This document shows positions 53,501 through 64,000 of a stretch of DNA of 64,000 nucleotides, one piece after another. The stretch's first letter is position 1; each line of letters begins with the position of its first letter. Location of the stretch: assembly GCA_932521035.1 (NCBI GenBank), contig OW051494.1:2218001-2282000 (forward strand). Reading direction: 5' to 3'. The DNA comes from Oscheius dolichura. Its lineage: Eukaryota; Nematoda; Chromadorea; Rhabditida; Rhabditidae. The notes under the pieces are model-generated. The model saw only the letters and a program-made list of their open reading frames with translations, was not told the DNA's origin and searched no databases. Position numbers and translations under genes: made by a program.

Positions 53501-54619
53501 ATAGTTTAATTTGAAGGAATGGTTGGGATGACAAGATCTAGAAGAAGCAAGAGGAGGAGGGAAAGGAAGAAAAGTGAGTATCGCGTAGCTGTTTCGTAAG
53601 AAGAAGCGCAACACATGAAAGGGCCCCGCTGTTTTCCCTCTCCTCGCCCCACCCATCTTGATACATATCTCCACCATCAAAACTTTAAGAAAAGGGGAAA
53701 AGAACATGATGAAAGGTTTAAAACAACCGACTTTCAATGCTGTTTATAGACTTCTGGGCTGTTTTATGGGTGCTCTAGGAGAAACCCCTGGGAGGACGCC
53801 TAGTAAATGGGAGGTGCGCCCTTCCACCACAGGCAGACAGTTTCTGAAGGAAGTTCCACGTTCAATGTGAATTAAAACCTTCACTATGGGATCCACTGAC
53901 CAAAATGAATATTTCTACCATAAATTTAAATTAGGAAACGGAAATAGTAGAAGTTTATGAGCAGGTGTGGAAGGGAGACAATTTCGCAATGGTAGCCAAG
54001 CAGGCGTCTGGAATTCGAATGCTCTTATGATTCATTCCCCTTTCCTCCGAGTGTAAGAAGTTCTAAACAAGAATCTCGTAATAATAATAAGACAGAAGAA
54101 TATGAGAGGAGGGATTGTAGCAGTCTCGAAAGCGAGAAGTTTGCTTTTGCTCCTCGCATGGTTGCACCCCGTAATTCTTCTTTTCCGGGAGGAGAGGAGG
54201 ATTTTTGTCTTCTCAGAAGGCTTTTACAGTGAAGAATGGAGTCTAGAGGAAGACGGAAAGGAGGTGTCCCTAACACTAAAGCATTTTATAAACGGTACAA
54301 GACTAGAAATTCGAAACAAACGTCTATTCCTCGTCTTTCTCTCAAATGAAGCCAGACCCAACGGTTTCAAAGAACTGTTTCGTACAGTTTTTTGTTCCCC
54401 CACGCCTGTGGACGCCCCCATTTGCACTTGGGATTACTCAGTGAATCCTGTTGACGCAGGGTCCGCATGGCGAAGTTCAATTAGACTCGATGATTCCACC
54501 GGGGAGACGGGAAGAGGAAAAAAGGGGACGGCTTTTTATAATTTACTCTTTATAAAAGCGCTACCAGCGGGCCTTAGTACCATCGAGCACTATCGAGCCC
54601 GATAGTGAATTTCTATTCG
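53501..54619. other. Mostly intergenic; one doubtful open frame
   Basis: A plus-strand frame at 54102-54605 (starts MRGGIVAVSKARSLLLLLAW) has a hydrophobic start and 167 codons without introns. It overlaps no recognised domain and its codon bias differs from neighbours. I do not call it a gene. Nothing else is supported. Confidence 0.35.
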
Positions 54620-56536
54620 ATGCATCGTGCAACCCTGCTGGCCAAGCTGACGGAAGAAATCGTTGTCCACGACGACGATCTCCAGCGTGCCGCCATCCTC
54701 ATCAACCAAGAGAAGGGATATGCTGCTGGCTTCAAAGCCTCCTCATTCTGGATCTCGAAGTTCAAAAACGAAAAAATCTATGTCCTTTTTTGTATACGCA
54801 CAACCCCGTTTCGACATGGACTAGACAGATGTCCGACGCTATACCTGACCAAACCGGTCAACAACGAAAAGGGCCGCTTCTGTTTGAATAATTCATTCCT
54901 TAGTGAATTTCTTCGTCCGGCGGATGATCTTCTTCGCCGTTCTTCTACCCCTTCTCCTACAGAGGTTTGTTGCACTTATTATTTTGGGGTAGAACTGATA
55001 GAAACTGACCTTCTTGACGGCCGCGCCGTTGCTTACAAGCTAGTGCCAAGCCAATAGAAAAAAAGAGCGCGTTTGAAAAAGGCTCGAGCCACCGACTGGC
55101 CTCAATGGGTTCAACTGGTAGATTGCTGCTTTTTTGAGAGATTGGCTCTTTTTCTTTACAGTTTACTAGAGACAGGCGCTCCTTGTGCTGGCGGTGATAC
55201 AACCGGGTTGATGGTTAAAAGCGATCTAAAAAAGAAAGATGGTAGAAAAAAGGCGCCGCATTGGTTTCAACACTCCTTTTTGGGACGCAGCTCGGCACGG
55301 GTCGTTGAGTACTGCTATTTCTAGTCAAAAAATAACTCGATTTCGTACTATTTCAACTTTTTGGAAAGCGAAAAACTGTTTTTGACCGTTGTTAACTTTA
55401 TTTTACAAAAAATAGCCCCAGGTCGCTTTCTTTTTCCGTTAAAACTGGTCAACCGTAAGCTTGACGATTGGGGAATTCCCTTGATTACCTTGTTGGGGTC
55501 CTTCCTAATTAATTTCTGCTTTTCAGGAGCCATACTTCTACGGCAAGCGCCGAGAAGCCGTCTACGAACTTGATGGGGGTGAGGAATCGGAGCTGTCGAC
55601 AGCTCTGTCCCCGGATATCCCGACCGTCCTCTCTCGAGTTGATTTGACCATGACGGCTGTGTCTCCAGTCCAGTCGCCGACGACGGCGATCTCTCCGGCA
55701 CCTGCCGCTCCCGTGGTTCATCCTGCTGTACGACGGGTAAGGCATTTATTAAACTCTGCTTTACCGCTGCAACCCCTAAAAAGAGATAAAAATTCAATAG
55801 GACTCACTGAAGCCTCGAGGTATCGTTAAAAAATTAATGAGACAAGCTCTGTAGTAGAAGACGACTTACTATAGTCTGTTTCAAATGGAAAAATAATTCG
55901 CGGGCTTAGAGTAATTCCTGTGAAATTCGCATAAAAATGCATGCAAAAGTTTGAGGTTGGACCATCTAGATGGATCTAGATCGATTAAACCTTTAACTAA
56001 TTCGATTTTCGATACCTCTGCGTTTGAAATGGACTATATGCTGCGTGAAATCAGCGCCTCTAAAAAAATTATTTTCAGGCAATCGGTGTCGTTTTAAACG
56101 CATCGTATGATGTACAGGGACTGTACAGCATCCTCCACCCAAAGCTGGTGAGACTTGAAGAACAGGTCCGCTATGTGGATTTGATCCGGACTGTCGCCCC
56201 CCCCCCCCCCCCCCCCCCCCCCCCAAGAGCTATTTCATGGAAAAAAACAATACCAGGCGCTGCAAAAACAGCTCAACAAATACGTCCACGTGAGTAAATT
56301 TCATCTTGGAAACTCTAAGTAAATGATTTCAGTTATTCGACGGTGGCGTTCTGATCCACTTTATGAGTCTAGCTGGAACCACTGCCTACACAGTTCTCGA
56401 CAACTCACTCGATCACGACCAGAAGATGGGCGCGGCAATCAGCAGCAACGCCGACTGGAGGATTTCGTCGCCTCAATGTATTGCCAGTCCTGTATTGAGT
56501 CGCCGGCCTGGGAAAATAACGCCAAATGGTTATTGA
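54620..56536 (+). CDS. Protein with CENP-B/Tc5-type helix-turn-helix, frame disturbed by a poly-C tract
   Basis: Four exons: 54620-54964, 55527-55736, 56079-56289, 56333-56536. Residues 1-50 (LLAKLTEEIVVHDDDLQRAA, AGFKASSFWISKFKNE) have the spacing and the KASxxWxxKFKxR-like core of the CENP-B / Tc5 transposase DNA-binding HTH. There is then a Ser/Pro-rich region, EEPYFYGKRREAVYELDGGE, a coiled segment (VRLEEQVRYVDLIRTV ... QYQALQKQLNKYVH) and LFDGGVLIHFMSLAGTTAYT to the stop. Exon 3 includes 28 consecutive C (56197-56224). With 28 the exon is one base too long for the frames before and after, and 27 would restore them. The other frame of exon 4 is also open (56323-56655). It may be a domesticated transposase-derived DNA-binding protein. 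Confidence 0.5.
56197..56224. repeat. Poly-C tract of 28 bases inside an exon
   Basis: Uninterrupted C x28, the longest of three G/C homopolymers in the window. Length miscalls are common in such tracts and would shift the reading frame of the host exon. Confidence 0.9.
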
Positions 56537-56831
56537 ACCATCTTTGTAAATATACCGGAGGAATGAATATACAGTTTTGTAATTGTGTTTACCATGAAAC
56601 TTGCATTTGTATGCTGTATCTTCTGAACTTTAAGTTAGAAGCTGGAAATAACTAACAAGCAAAATGTTGACGAAATATGCTTTCTCTACAGTTGAAGCAT
56701 TCACGTAATGCAGAAATTCAAAAAATATGCTAAAAATTTATATTCAAAAACCTTTACATGTATTATTTAATTATGTTCTTCATCCGATAGAGCTTCTTCT
56801 TCTATTTCTGGCATCGGAAATCGGAGGATGG

Positions 56832-57011
56832 CTGCGCAACCCGTTAATAGAGCCAGCTACTCGCCAGAGAGTGCATCGAGGAGAAAATGAGCACCGTTCC
56901 ATTCTGAAAAAAATATTTTTGAGAGAACTCGGACATTTGTTACGAGAACAACTATCCGGTGTGAGAACTGAACGGGAAAGTCATTGGGAGCAGTTACCAA
57001 GTGAATACTGA
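56832..57011 (+). CDS. Possible small exon, doubtful
   Basis: The frame ends in ILKKIFLRELGHLLREQLSG then VRTERESHWEQLPSEY with a stop at 57011 and looks helical. An alternative frame from an ATG at 56827 (MAAQPVNRASYSPESASRRK) stops early. No start or splice junction unites them. It is included because the composition is protein-like. Confidence 0.25.
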   Translation: MRNPLIEPATRQRVHRGENEHRSILKKIFLRELGHLLREQLSGVRTERESHWEQLPSEY

Positions 57012-57064
57012 GATAAAATGAAAAGTAAAATAAATAAGTTTATTGAAAAACGGGGAGGACTAGG

Positions 57065-57387
57065 TTATCCACAGCATCCCATGCAGGGGCAGCCAGTGGC
57101 CGGGGGCATACTGGCACACATACAGCCACAGCCACAGCAGCCTGTAATAATTGAAGGGAACAGATCGAAGGGGAGATACCTCCACAACAGCCACAGTATC
57201 TCTTGACTCTCATCACCCGGTCCAGTCCATTCTCCTCGACGTGGGCCATCAGGGCAGACGATATCTCGGCAGGGTGGCCATCCTCGGGGACGACGGCGGC
57301 TGGTCCTCCTTCAGGATTCTCCGAGACTATTCCAGTAGAAGCCAGGACGACGGAGAAGAGGAGGATAGAGAGGAGGAGACGCTTCAT
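57065..57387 (-). CDS. Secreted cysteine-rich peptide precursor
   Basis: Two exons (57180-57387, 57065-57141) total 285 nt (94 aa). The start MKRLLLSILLFSVVLASTGI is a clear signal peptide. A 40-residue acidic and Pro-containing propeptide follows, ending in DRVMRVKR, a dibasic processing site. The predicted mature part is about 31 residues with 12 cysteines (YCGCCGGCCGCGCMCASMPP then ATGCPCMGCCG) and otherwise mostly Gly, Met, Pro and Ala. Intron 1 splits the first Gly-Cys block. Reading through the intron instead gives a hydrophobic tail, but the TATTACAG acceptor is good. It could be an antimicrobial, cuticular or metal-binding peptide. I see no sign that decides. Confidence 0.65.
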
Positions 57388-57598
57388 TTTGAATGGGGGA
57401 TGGTGGCTCTGTGCCGGTGGGTGATTTTATACTCCCAGAGGACGGGCTCATTTCCATAAAACAACAGACGGACAACGGGGACAGCCGTTCTTTTTTGGAA
57501 CACACCGTCAATATTTGGAAAGGGAAATTATTCCATTTGGAGGAGGCTATTTTTTGACCTGGAAATATAGGTAAAAGACGCTGGCCGCTACAGGGCCT

Positions 57599-58033
57599 TC
57601 AGTATAATGAACACACCAACACAAAAATAACCCCTTGACCCTTGAGACTGGCCGGCTCTCGTGGCGGCTCGGGCGGCAACTGGCTACAGGCCGGGTGGAG
57701 TTGGCCGTTCTCGTCGGACTGCTTCTTCTCCTTCTTCTTCTTCCTGCTCTTCACACTCTTCTCCTTGCTCGACTCCTTCACCACCTCCGGGCTCTTCGTC
57801 TTCCATCCTCCTCTCTTCTTGTTCACCGACTTCTTCTTCGCCTTTATCGAACTTCCCATCCTCGACTTGCTCGATCCCTGTTCCGTCGGCGTCGCCTGCT
57901 CCGGCTCCGTCGTCTCACCGCTCTTCTTCGGTCCCTCTTTGCTGCTCTTGTCCGTCGGCGGCCCGCCTCCTCCACCGTCCTCCTTCTTCTTCTTTCTCTG
58001 CTTTCGGCCACGGCACAGTCCACTCTGCTTCAT
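57599..58033 (-). CDS. Lys/Ser-rich protein, unrecognised
   Basis: A single frame of 144 codons, beginning MKQSGLCRGRKQRKKKKEDG with clusters such as KAKKKSVNKKRGGWKTK and SRKKKKEKKQSDENG. It is strongly basic and low in hydrophobics, as in sperm or nuclear basic proteins. It has no intron and no domain. GC-rich third positions match the adjacent phosphatase gene. The last residues are hydrophobic (VIFVLVCSLY), which is odd and may mean that the real end differs. Confidence 0.45.
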   Translation of the reverse strand: MKQSGLCRGRKQRKKKKEDGGGGGPPTDKSSKEGPKKSGETTEPEQATPTEQGSSKSRMGSSIKAKKKSVNKKRGGWKTKSPEVVKESSKEKSVKSRKKKKEKKQSDENGQLHPACSQLPPEPPREPASLKGQGVIFVLVCSLY

Positions 58034-58550
58034 CGCGTGGAAATGAAATGGCTTCTGACAATGGTGGTCCTTTTATAGGGGCCCAAAAGGGATTAAACCG
58101 GAAAAAGATCAGAAGCTGGGGACTAGTTCGGGCAGGAGATGACCGCAGACCGTATAAATACAGCCAGAAGTGGAGATTTGGTCATTGTAGCCACTCTTCT
58201 CCCTCTGGTCATGTTGCCAACGAGTGAGTTGCTGTTTTTTTATTGTTTGTTTGCGCATTGTGCGCGTACTCTGCTCATTTTTTACAGGCATGGGCGTCTA
58301 ATCCATGGGCGAATATAGACCAAAGAGACTATGGTAACAAGGAAATAGAATCAACCGCACATGGAAAAGTTAAAATGCCCGAGCATGAGCTGATTAGCAA
58401 GCCCCATTCCAACCATGGGACTGTCGGCCAGAATAACCGTGTCTTTTACTTCGCGCGCCGTTTCGCTCCAATGTTTCTGAAATATGGCGCTACATATTAG
58501 TTAGTAGAGGGTTTCACATACAGTCTATGTTAACAATTTTTTGTTTTCAG
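58034..58550. other. Region upstream of the phosphatase, first exon not found
   Basis: Plus-strand sequence includes an acceptor TTTTTTACAG at 58287 followed by MGV-like short frames that stop soon. The first coding exon of the phosphatase should lie here, but no unique ATG-donor pair stood out. Confidence 0.35.
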
Positions 58551-59709
58551 CGAAGAAGAAGTTCGCCCACCTGCAGAGGCGCTTTTCGGACGCGGACGGA
58601 AGGAAGGAAGAGGACGGTTCGACGCCGGATCCCGGCAGCAAAAGCGGGCCCATGATGGGTCCGCGGCCATTGGAACCGAAAAGGGCCATCTTCAAATTTG
58701 CCCTGAGGACGATGGAGAAGGGATGTAAGCCGCTTCGGGATGAGTTCATGGCCATGCCGCGGAAGGTCCTGGAACCGGACAAGACGAAAGTATTCTACCA
58801 GAACAACACGAAGAACAAGAACCGCTACAAGGATGTCGGTTGCCTGGATGCTCATCGAGTGAAGCTGAAGGACTACGGGGACAACGATTACATCCACGCA
58901 AATTATGTGAAGACTCCGATGAGTGAGAAGCGGTTCATCTGCACCCAGGCGCCGCTGGAGGCGACGATCGCCGACTTTTGGGCCATGATCCTGCAGGAAG
59001 GAGTGCAGAACATCATCATGCTGGTGAGCATGTCCGAGAAGGAAAGGAAGAAGTGGAGCGAGTACTTCCCGACGGAGGCCAACGAGGAGATCAAGTTCGA
59101 CGAGTACGCGGTCCAGTGCCTCGATCAGAAGTGGTTGGACTTCAAGTCGTCCACCCCGACAGAGATTCGCGAGACGTCGCTGAGAGTAGAACACGACGGC
59201 AAGAGCCAGAGGCTTAAACATTACCACTGGGTTTACTGGCCGGACCGCGAAGTGCCCCCGGCCGATCTCGCCGTCGTCGAGCTCCTCCAGAAGATCTCCA
59301 CCACCAAGACGCCCATCGTCGTCCACTGCTCTGCTGGTATGCTTTAGCCTCTTCTCTCTAACTAATCTTCAAATTTCAGGCGTCGGCCGGACTGGCGTCG
59401 TCGTCATGATCCAGTACGTCCTGGAAATGGTCCAGCTCGGCCTGCCGGTCGACAGCCTGGCCCCGATCCTGAAGGAGATCCGCTCCCAGCGAGGCAACTC
59501 CATCCAGACGCCCGATCAGGTCTGCCCTCTGCCGTAACCCCCCGTCTTACTCTGTCTATTTTCAGTACTGCTTCTGCCACATGGTCTTGCTCCAGTACTG
59601 GTTCCACACGGAGCTGTTGGACAAGGCTGGCGCCTTGCACTTCGCCAAGTTCACCGAGGACTACAAGAAGAACATGATCATGGCGCCTCCGAAAGACGAT
59701 CCAAAATAA
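58551..59709 (+). CDS. Protein tyrosine phosphatase (classical, cytosolic, nematode type)
   Basis: Removes phosphate from phosphotyrosine. Three exons: 58551-59336, 59380-59519, 59566-59709. The start lies in an upstream exon not identified. Motifs in order: KNKNRYKDVGCLDAHRV (the usual NRY), DYIHANYV, FICTQAPLEATIADFWAMIL, HYHWVYWPDREVPP (the WPD loop, Asp general acid), HCSAG|VGRTG (P-loop with catalytic Cys and Arg), and SIQTPDQ|YCFCHMVLLQYW (Q loop). The N-terminus is a short basic stretch (KKKFAHLQRRFSD). No membrane segment or SH2 domain was seen. Nematodes have many such small PTPs, often sperm-enriched. All catalytic residues are present, so it should be active. Confidence 0.85.
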
Positions 59710-59849
59710 GAAATAAAAATACGAGACGGCCAGCTGTCGTCTCTTTCTTGGACGGCCGGTCTCGACAGTGGCCATCTCCCGCTCTCCAAATAACTGGACG
59801 GGTAAATATGATACGCGTTTCAGTTAAAGTATCTTCATTTGTTGATTAA

Positions 59850-62840
59850 ATAGGGGAAGAATTGAGCAGTGAATTGTATAAGGCACATAGCGATGACCCT
59901 CTCAAACTAAGTCGACAGACCTCGTCACGTGGAGACTCTTCTGCCGCCTGGCCATGGTTCGATATCTGAAAAGGAAGGCTGAGGAGGATAAGAAGGAGAC
60001 CAACTTGGAGAGTTTCCCTTCGAGGAATTCTATTCTCTGGGTGAGTTTTGACTCAGTACTCGTGTGCTCGGCTATCAGGCGGGCCATCCTGAAAAGGGGG
60101 CGAGTTACAGTTAGCCTGCACTCCTGATATGGAGTGGTCTTGAATCTGAAGTATAAGCGTCTTGTTTATTTTCTGGACAAGGTCAAAAAGTCATCGCAAC
60201 CTCGTCTGCAGAGCCCTGACTTGATTGTTCAGAATGTCGGCCATCTCCTCCGCCGTTTTCTGCTCCTCCGGCGCGTTTTCATCGATCAATCCATCTTTCC
60301 GAAGCATTTCTCTTCCCTAAAATTACTGTATTTTCCAAGAAGAGGCTACAGTAACCGAACCTTAGCCAGTAACATCTTCTTGGCCTCGGGGTACTCTCTT
60401 AATACATTGTGCAAGTCGTTCTTGTTCAGGACAAAGAGATCGGTGTATCCGACGGAGCGGACATTGGCCGAGCGACGATTACCATTCTTGCTACCTGGAA
60501 AAAGCGGCTAGTCGTGTATCAATCGGTGACAAACCAGCAATGTTCAAAATGCTCAGTTCTCCAAAAACGGCACCCTCTGCCAGGGTGGCGAAGACGGGGA
60601 TATTGCCGCGGCCATCGTCCTCCCCGCAGACTTGGAGCTTTCCCCGTTTGACGATATACATCTCCCGACCGATGTCACCCTTTCGACAGATGTAGTCACC
60701 GGGGGAGAAGACCTAAACGGCGAGGAATGGACTCTGTAGCCAATGAAAAGTCAATGGTCAAGGTTACGGTAACGTCTCCCCTCAGGAGGAGACTGTACCC
60801 TCTGCCTACCTGTAGCTGTAGTTTCAAGACCATTTCCGCCAGCAGGCCGGCTTCACAATCTTGAAAAATTCGGACTTTCCTCAACGTCTCGAAATGGACT
60901 TGCATGGCGATCTCTGCTTGCAATTTGTCTGGCAGGACCTGGAAGAAACTCCCATTTCATTTCCTGGAAGGATGGCTCCTACCTTTAGGACCTGCTGATC
61001 GGAAAGGGACTGTTTATTGGCCCAGAGGTAGTCAAACCATTTGATTACTCGTTCTTCTAACTGAAAATAGATCCTATTCACGGCCTATAGGAGGAGGAGG
61101 ACACAACTCATGGGGGCTGGGTGGATAAGACTAGGGAGGACAGGGCTTTGAACTGGCAGACGCGGGTAGACATGGTCTAACTCGGGCCAACACATATTTG
61201 TGTCCAAGTGAGAAAGGGTGAGGTCGTCCCATTCTGTATGCCCTTGATAAGCCACGTACCTGTTTGCTGACTTTCCTCAATTCCATGTATTGCTTTATGC
61301 CGTCCATTTTGTTCTGGAATTCGGTCCTCGCGGCGCTCATGTTGGAGATCATGCTGCCGACGTTACCGACGATTGTAGCGAATATCAAGACACCGCACAT
61401 GAGATCGAGGGTAACGAAGAGGAATTCAATATTCCTCACGGGGCCGGGGACCTCTCCAATGGTTGTCAAGATCAGGGTAGACCAGTAGAAACTGTAGATG
61501 TAGCGACGGAGCAGAGTGTCACTCACTCCTCTTTAAATTATTGATACAATGAAAAGGGAGGAACTGACTCGGGTAAGCTCTGCTTGTTCAAGTTGCCGTA
61601 TACCCAGCCGTCACTGCCCAGGCCGATGGCTTCCGATATCCAGAAATAGAAACAGGCATTCCAGTGGATGATGACGATGATATAGCAGACGACACAAAGA
61701 ACACGGAAGGCATTTGGCATACTGCTCCGCGTCTCTGTTCTCTCCATGAAGTCATTGATCCGGTTGACACGGAGAAGACGATTCAGGCGGATTATTGGCA
61801 GATAAGGGATGATGGGCAAGGGCCAGCCTGAATTGGGTCATATCTTCGAGGAGTCAAGTCACCCCTAACTGTGACCATTACCACTGGAAAGAATATAAAA
61901 AGCTGTACTAGAAACCGTTATATTTTAATTAAATACAATAATTCGGCGAGCCCTGCTGTCTCGCGGAAGATGCCAGTGTACCGCCGTCTTCCGCACCGCG
62001 TCAGGACTCTCTAGGTTACTGTAGGAATACAAAAATAACATTTTCTAGTACAGTTTTTAATTCTCTATTCAGCTATATATTTTTCATAAGTACACCTCTA
62101 CAGCAAGTTCTCCTGCGAGCCCCAACACTGACCTATCACATAGTCCAACGGTATTATGGACAAGACATCCAGTTTGTATTGTCTTCCAGATTTGTACAAC
62201 TTTGTGATTTTTTGAATATCCGTAACGACTAGACCTTGCTCCAAGAAACCTTAATTAATGTCTTAATTTAAATAAAAGGTGAGGATACCTGTATGAGTAC
62301 GGACCCAAATATCCAGGAGATAGATGACGTCCATAAAGATGTCGACCGTTAGCCAGCTGATCCTCAGCCAGTAGTATTCACTCCACCCATTATCCGAGTC
62401 ATATTCCATAAACGGCATTTTCTAAAGTCATTTCTTGTTTTCGAACATCTACCGTAACTCGGGGTCCCGTCAAGAAAAGAGAGAGTATGTGATAGGTGTC
62501 ACCTTACCGTCATGTCTTTCCTCAAATCCGGGTTGGTGTCACAATAGGCGGGTACTGTAACGAGATCCGAGGCATTTTTGGGGTAACATCGATACAAGCC
62601 AATCGGACCAATGAGATCAGCAAACACCTGCCGGGCGATGATTACGGTCAGATTGTAGACATACGCGATAGAGACCTGGAACAGGCTCCTTGATACTGTA
62701 GGTGGAGAATAAACCGACCATAATTGTCCACCGGTAGAGTTGGTCCTTTGAGGGGTCGAAGACATACTCCCTTTTGAACTTCTTTAACCTTGTCAACCAG
62801 CCTAAATTTGAGAATTCCTTCTCGAACAGGGAGGGCATAT
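59850..62840 (-). CDS. Cyclic nucleotide-gated cation channel, alpha-type subunit (TAX-4/CNGA-like)
   Basis: Opens on cGMP or cAMP binding in sensory neurons. Exons in phase: about 62840-62719, 62675-62508, 62421-62289, 62249-62133, 61827-61569, 61530-61260, 61060-60983, 60938-60810, 60712-60535, 60494-60361, 60316-60201, 60088 to about 59850. Transmembrane region S1-S6 includes S4-like [20 protein letters not shown]. The pore [20 protein letters not shown] is followed by [20 protein letters not shown] (S6). A C-linker and the cNMP-binding fold follow ([40 protein letters not shown] with the phosphate-binding Arg). A C-terminal leucine-zipper helix ([20 protein letters not shown]) would mediate alpha-subunit assembly. 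The N-terminal exons before 62840 and the last exon are not fixed. I do not choose between the C. elegans paralogues. Confidence 0.85.
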
Positions 62841-64000
62841 GGCGAAGGGACAAGATGAGGAAAATAAACAGGGTGGCCCTCTCTCAAAAGGTGGAGGCCA
62901 GGGGACGAATTGAGCTGGGGGATTGAGCGAGCCTGGGACCATGTAGGGATGATGGCCGAATAAAACGGGTATCGTTTATGCGGCCAATGCCGACAGCCAG
63001 ATTACGGTTGTCCGTTTACCGTAAGAATGCCCCCGGCACAGAAGATGGAGGGAGGAGGATGGCTGCGAAGGTCCCCCCATCCCACCATCGGCTTATGATA
63101 ACTAGAAAAGAAAGAGAGCGACCTGTTTTCTCTTGCTGTGTTGTCTCCTGTGATCCATTCGATGTCGTTGGTACAACAGCCTTGTTCTGATCCAGGGCAC
63201 CGGAGGGGACAGCTATCGTCGCCGCGTACGTGGCGTCCGAGACCCGATTAGGACGACGAAGCAGCTGAAAAGGATTGACTGAGCCGCCCAGAAGATCAGC
63301 ACGATTCTACGTGCGAACGAGTCCATTTGGCTAATTGGAGCGCCAGGCTCTAAATCTGATGCCCTTGAATACGAAGGAGGTGAGGCTAGACGTCATGGGG
63401 ATATTCGAGCCTTTTGATGGTTTTTAATACAGAAATAAACCTCCGCAAGCGCTCAATATCCCAGAGGTTGGTACTCTCCCAAAAGGACTATTGGATTTTG
63501 GCTATAGAAGGACGGACAAGCCGTGGCACCTTATTATCTCCATTTCGCAACCAGGCGATTCGCTATTCCAGCTGATAAAAACAAGGATAACAATCGAAAT
63601 AAGCTTTGCATAATCAGAAACAAGAAGCCTAACGAGAAAATCCCCGCGGGGGAGGATGGCTTCCGGTCGCCCACTGCTGGAGGTCTCGCCTTTGGCCAGG
63701 AATTCCTTATTCTCGGGGGCACACCATATTTTCAAGGATCAGAAAATAGTTCCTCGTTCCTACCCGACATCTCCCTGGTGCCTGGTCGCCTAACCCCATT
63801 GGCCGGTATATCATCCCCGGTTCAGCTGACACGGAAACCTTTCGGAAATGAGGATGACACCATAAGTTCTAATCTCACAGAAAGACTGCACCCCCCTCTT
63901 CCATTATCTCAAAGTGAACGTCCCCTCCCTTGGTCTATATGAATAGAGCCAACAAGGAAACGACCCGAGATCCGGGGGTCATTTACGCCCTATGTATCCT
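62841..64000. other. No gene supported; may hold 5' exons of the channel
   Basis: Upstream of the channel S1 region on the minus strand. Some open frames exist (for example 63523-63942 plus) but they have no domain, splice or composition support. Part of this is likely the channel's N-terminal exons and promoter. Confidence 0.3.

Noticed and set aside
54102-54605. 167-codon plus-strand frame with hydrophobic start
   Set aside because: No intron, no homology I recognise, and codon use unlike adjacent genes. Kept only as a note in the spacer.
58547-59326. 259-codon open frame antisense to the tyrosine phosphatase
   Set aside because: It mirrors the phosphatase exon exactly. The GC-rich codon bias of the sense frame creates an open antisense frame; there is no domain and no splice signal.
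1-64000. CRISPR arrays, prokaryotic operons, phage or integron features
   Set aside because: Intron-rich animal genes run across the window and no regularly spaced direct repeats were seen. The only tandem repeats are the minisatellite and homopolymers.

Overview
The window is from a eukaryote, almost certainly a rhabditid nematode. Genes are compact and broken by many 36-60 nt introns with GT...TTTCAG or TTTTAG junctions. Several starts sit 0-10 nt after an acceptor-like TTTCAG/TTCTAG, as expected for spliced-leader trans-splicing. Recognisable genes include dut-1, wip-1, mdt-11, coq-10, hsp-60/hsp-10, cts-1 and a dsRBD gene beside cts-1. From memory many of these are on C. elegans chromosome III and some are close neighbours there. 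The species cannot be named from the sequence.

Layout. 1-12.8 kb: a tandem array on the minus strand of three related genes with an unrecognised N-terminal domain, a Ser/Pro-rich linker and a long coiled coil; the third copy is broken. 13.3-16.4 kb: a small gene with a FLYWCH/WRKY-GCM1-like zinc-knuckle segment. 17.2-18.4 kb: hydrophobic, probably multi-pass membrane protein exons. 19.1-22.9 kb: two F-box-like genes in tandem. 23.1-23.9 kb: dUTPase. 24.3-28 kb: small unrecognised genes and a minisatellite present at two sites. 28.2-30.5 kb: an N-myristoylation-type acidic protein and a shugoshin-like gene. 30.8-35.3 kb: wip-1, mdt-11 and a zinc-finger-like gene.

35.5-38.0 kb: coq-10, whose large second intron holds a complete BTB-like gene on the other strand. 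38.2-41.2 kb: hsp-60 and hsp-10 head to head over about 345 bp, with a heat-shock-element-like motif. 41.7-46.7 kb: citrate synthase, a dsRNA-binding protein (RDE-4-like) and two tiny membrane proteins, one resembling SMIM4/UQCC5. 46.8-52.3 kb: a p140Cap/SRCIN1-like AIP3-domain gene. 54.6-56.5 kb: a gene with a CENP-B/Tc5-type DNA-binding helix-turn-helix. 57.0-58.0 kb: a secreted cysteine-rich peptide and a Lys-rich protein. 58.5-59.7 kb: a protein tyrosine phosphatase. 59.85-62.9 kb: a cyclic-nucleotide-gated channel. The last kilobase shows no gene I can support.

Exon limits were read by hand from splice motifs and reading phase. Where every junction keeps phase I give exact exons; elsewhere I say the model is open. 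No RNA gene, CRISPR array or prokaryote-type operon was found. The features most worth attention are the tandem coiled-coil family with its decayed copy, an apparent 27-nt intron, a 12-cysteine secreted peptide, a dispersed 24-bp motif that forms a small MITE, and three long poly-G/C tracts.
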